From positions 628,973-692,972 of the forward strand of contig NZ_OCVX01000005.1 of assembly GCF_900232995.1 (NCBI RefSeq): a DNA stretch of 64,000 bases, written 5' to 3'. Both the position numbers and the translations under genes were made by a program. Below the pieces are notes generated by a model. It made no database searches, had not been told where the DNA came from, and worked only from the letters and a program-made list of their open reading frames with translations. Below are positions 63,102 through 64,000 of the stretch, piece by piece. The DNA is from Mycobacterium simulans. GTDB taxonomy: Bacteria; Actinomycetota; Actinomycetes; Mycobacteriales; Mycobacteriaceae. The first letter of the stretch is position 1; each line of letters begins with the position of its first letter.

Positions 63102-63952
63102 AGCACCAGGCGCACCAGGGCCGCAGTGCGAGTCAGACCCGGGAAAGCCTCGGCGGTGGACCGCGGGTGCAAAGCGTGCACTGCCAAGCGAAACATCAAC
63201 GCGCGCAACAACATCTGTGGCCAGTCCGGTAACGCACTCCAGCGCTCGATGAGGCCGTCGTCGGCCTCGCCCCAGGACAGGGCGTCGACGACGACAACGC
63301 CGGCCGCCCAGGAAGCGGGCCGCCAGTACGGCGTGATGTCGGTGATCCCGGGTGCGGCAGTGCCGATGAAAAGCACTGTCCCGTAAAGATCTCCGTGCAC
63401 GAGCTGGTTCGGACTCCTGGGCGGCCTGCGTAGGGTGGCGAGCTGATTGATCAGATCGATCGATCGCTCGCCATCCGCCGTCACCGGCGCCGTTCGCGCT
63501 CCCGGCGGAATCGACTGCAGCGGCCGCTCTTCCCACGCGGCGCGGTCGGCGGCGATGAACACATCGATGTCCGCCCACGGTGTGGTGGGTCCCTGCGTCA
63601 GAAATCGAGGGCGCTCCAATTTGCCGGTGGCTTCGTGCAGTCGCACAGCCGCTGACACGACTTCATCATGGCGGGCCTCGGGTGTGCCGGCGACGAATGT
63701 ATCTGCCCGCCACCCGGAAACCACGTATCGACCGTCCGTCGAGCGGACCGGCCGGGCGAGGCGTACGCCGTCGACGAACAACGTCTCCCGGACGCGAGCC
63801 GACCAGGCCGCGCGAGCATGGTCGGCCACGATCGACAACACGACCTCGCCGCATCGCCAGCCGCCGTCCCAGCCGGGACCCAACGGGGTGGGCTGCACAC
63901 CGGTCAAACCGAATGCCGTCAACACATGCTCTGGCGGCGGCTCGACAGTCAC
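63098..63952 (-). CDS. Conserved protein of unknown function (Rv3205c-like)
   Basis: This 284-residue protein is close to the aminoglycoside-phosphotransferase-like actinobacterial family. The end of the core reads LVHGDLYGTVLFIGTAAPGI with DITPYWRPA, where the catalytic Asp would be in HGDLYG. It lacks the usual second Asn of the loop. The start is at MTVEPPPEHVL. It converges with the ATL gene with a 4-base overlap. The function is unknown. Confidence 0.8.
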   Translation of the reverse strand: MTVEPPPEHVLTAFGLTGVQPTPLGPGWDGGWRCGEVVLSIVADHARAAWSARVRETLFVDGVRLARPVRSTDGRYVVSGWRADTFVAGTPEARHDEVVSAAVRLHEATGKLERPRFLTQGPTTPWADIDVFIAADRAAWEERPLQSIPPGARTAPVTADGERSIDLINQLATLRRPPRSPNQLVHGDLYGTVLFIGTAAPGITDITPYWRPASWAAGVVVVDALSWGEADDGLIERWSALPDWPQMLLRALMFRLAVHALHPRSTAEAFPGLTRTAALVRLVL

Positions 63953-64000
63953 ACGCGTCAGCCTAGTGGTGACCGCCAGCGCCGCGACGCGGGGCGCAGC

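Overview
The window comes from a slow-growing Mycobacterium close to, but not identical with, the M. tuberculosis complex. The DNA is GC-rich. It carries PE/PPE-type genes with Asn-X-Gly-X-Gly repeats, and its backbone follows the H37Rv order from nuoH (Rv3152) to Rv3205c: nuoH-N, a PPE53-like gene, Rv3162c-Rv3169, aofH, hpx, Rv3193c-Rv3197, whiB7, uvrD2, mrx1, nudC, Rv3200c, adnB, adnA, lipV, Rv3204 and Rv3205c. Names and Rv numbers are assigned from recognised motifs, protein length and gene order recalled from memory; no database search was run.

Region by region: 1-7.6 kb is the distal half of the complex I operon (nuoH partial, nuoI-N), tightly coupled. 7.6-11.1 kb holds two tandem PPE-MPTR genes on the minus strand; the upstream one is broken by a deletion whose junction carries a 49-bp inverted copy of neighbouring DNA. 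11.2-15.4 kb is a minus-strand operon with a MoxR ATPase, a DUF58 protein and three membrane proteins, followed by a ruined HNH-endonuclease (13E12-type) gene. 16.0-19.8 kb has a TetR regulator coupled to a short-chain dehydrogenase and divergent from an APH-like/Rv3169 pair.

The most notable accessory block is 19.9-24.8 kb. It is a compact five-gene operon inserted between the Rv3169 and aofH homologues: SAM methyltransferase, an acyltransferase-like (FeeM/autoinducer-synthase-like) protein, cytochrome P450, ThiF/E1-type adenylating enzyme and nitroreductase. It looks like a small-molecule or peptide-modification pathway of unknown product. From 25.1 to 33.2 kb come two flavin amine oxidases flanking an alpha/beta hydrolase, a cyclase-like/NTF2-like pair, and a three-gene DyP-peroxidase operon.

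34.1-37.9 kb is a decayed region around an initiator tRNA gene. It holds fragments of an SRPBCC gene, a UbiD decarboxylase, an HD-domain gene and a GlxA-type regulator, plus a ParD-like/zeta-like toxin-antitoxin pair with a palindromic operator. After that the conserved backbone resumes: a large UPF0182 membrane protein, a PDZ/Lon-like protease, a zinc metalloprotease, a TOMM-E1-like protein, an ABC1 kinase, whiB7 with its complete attenuator leader, uvrD2, and the DNA-end-resection motor-nuclease AdnAB. Two signal-transduction genes, a PknH-sensor-like lipoprotein and a PknD-like receptor kinase, interrupt this backbone relative to H37Rv.
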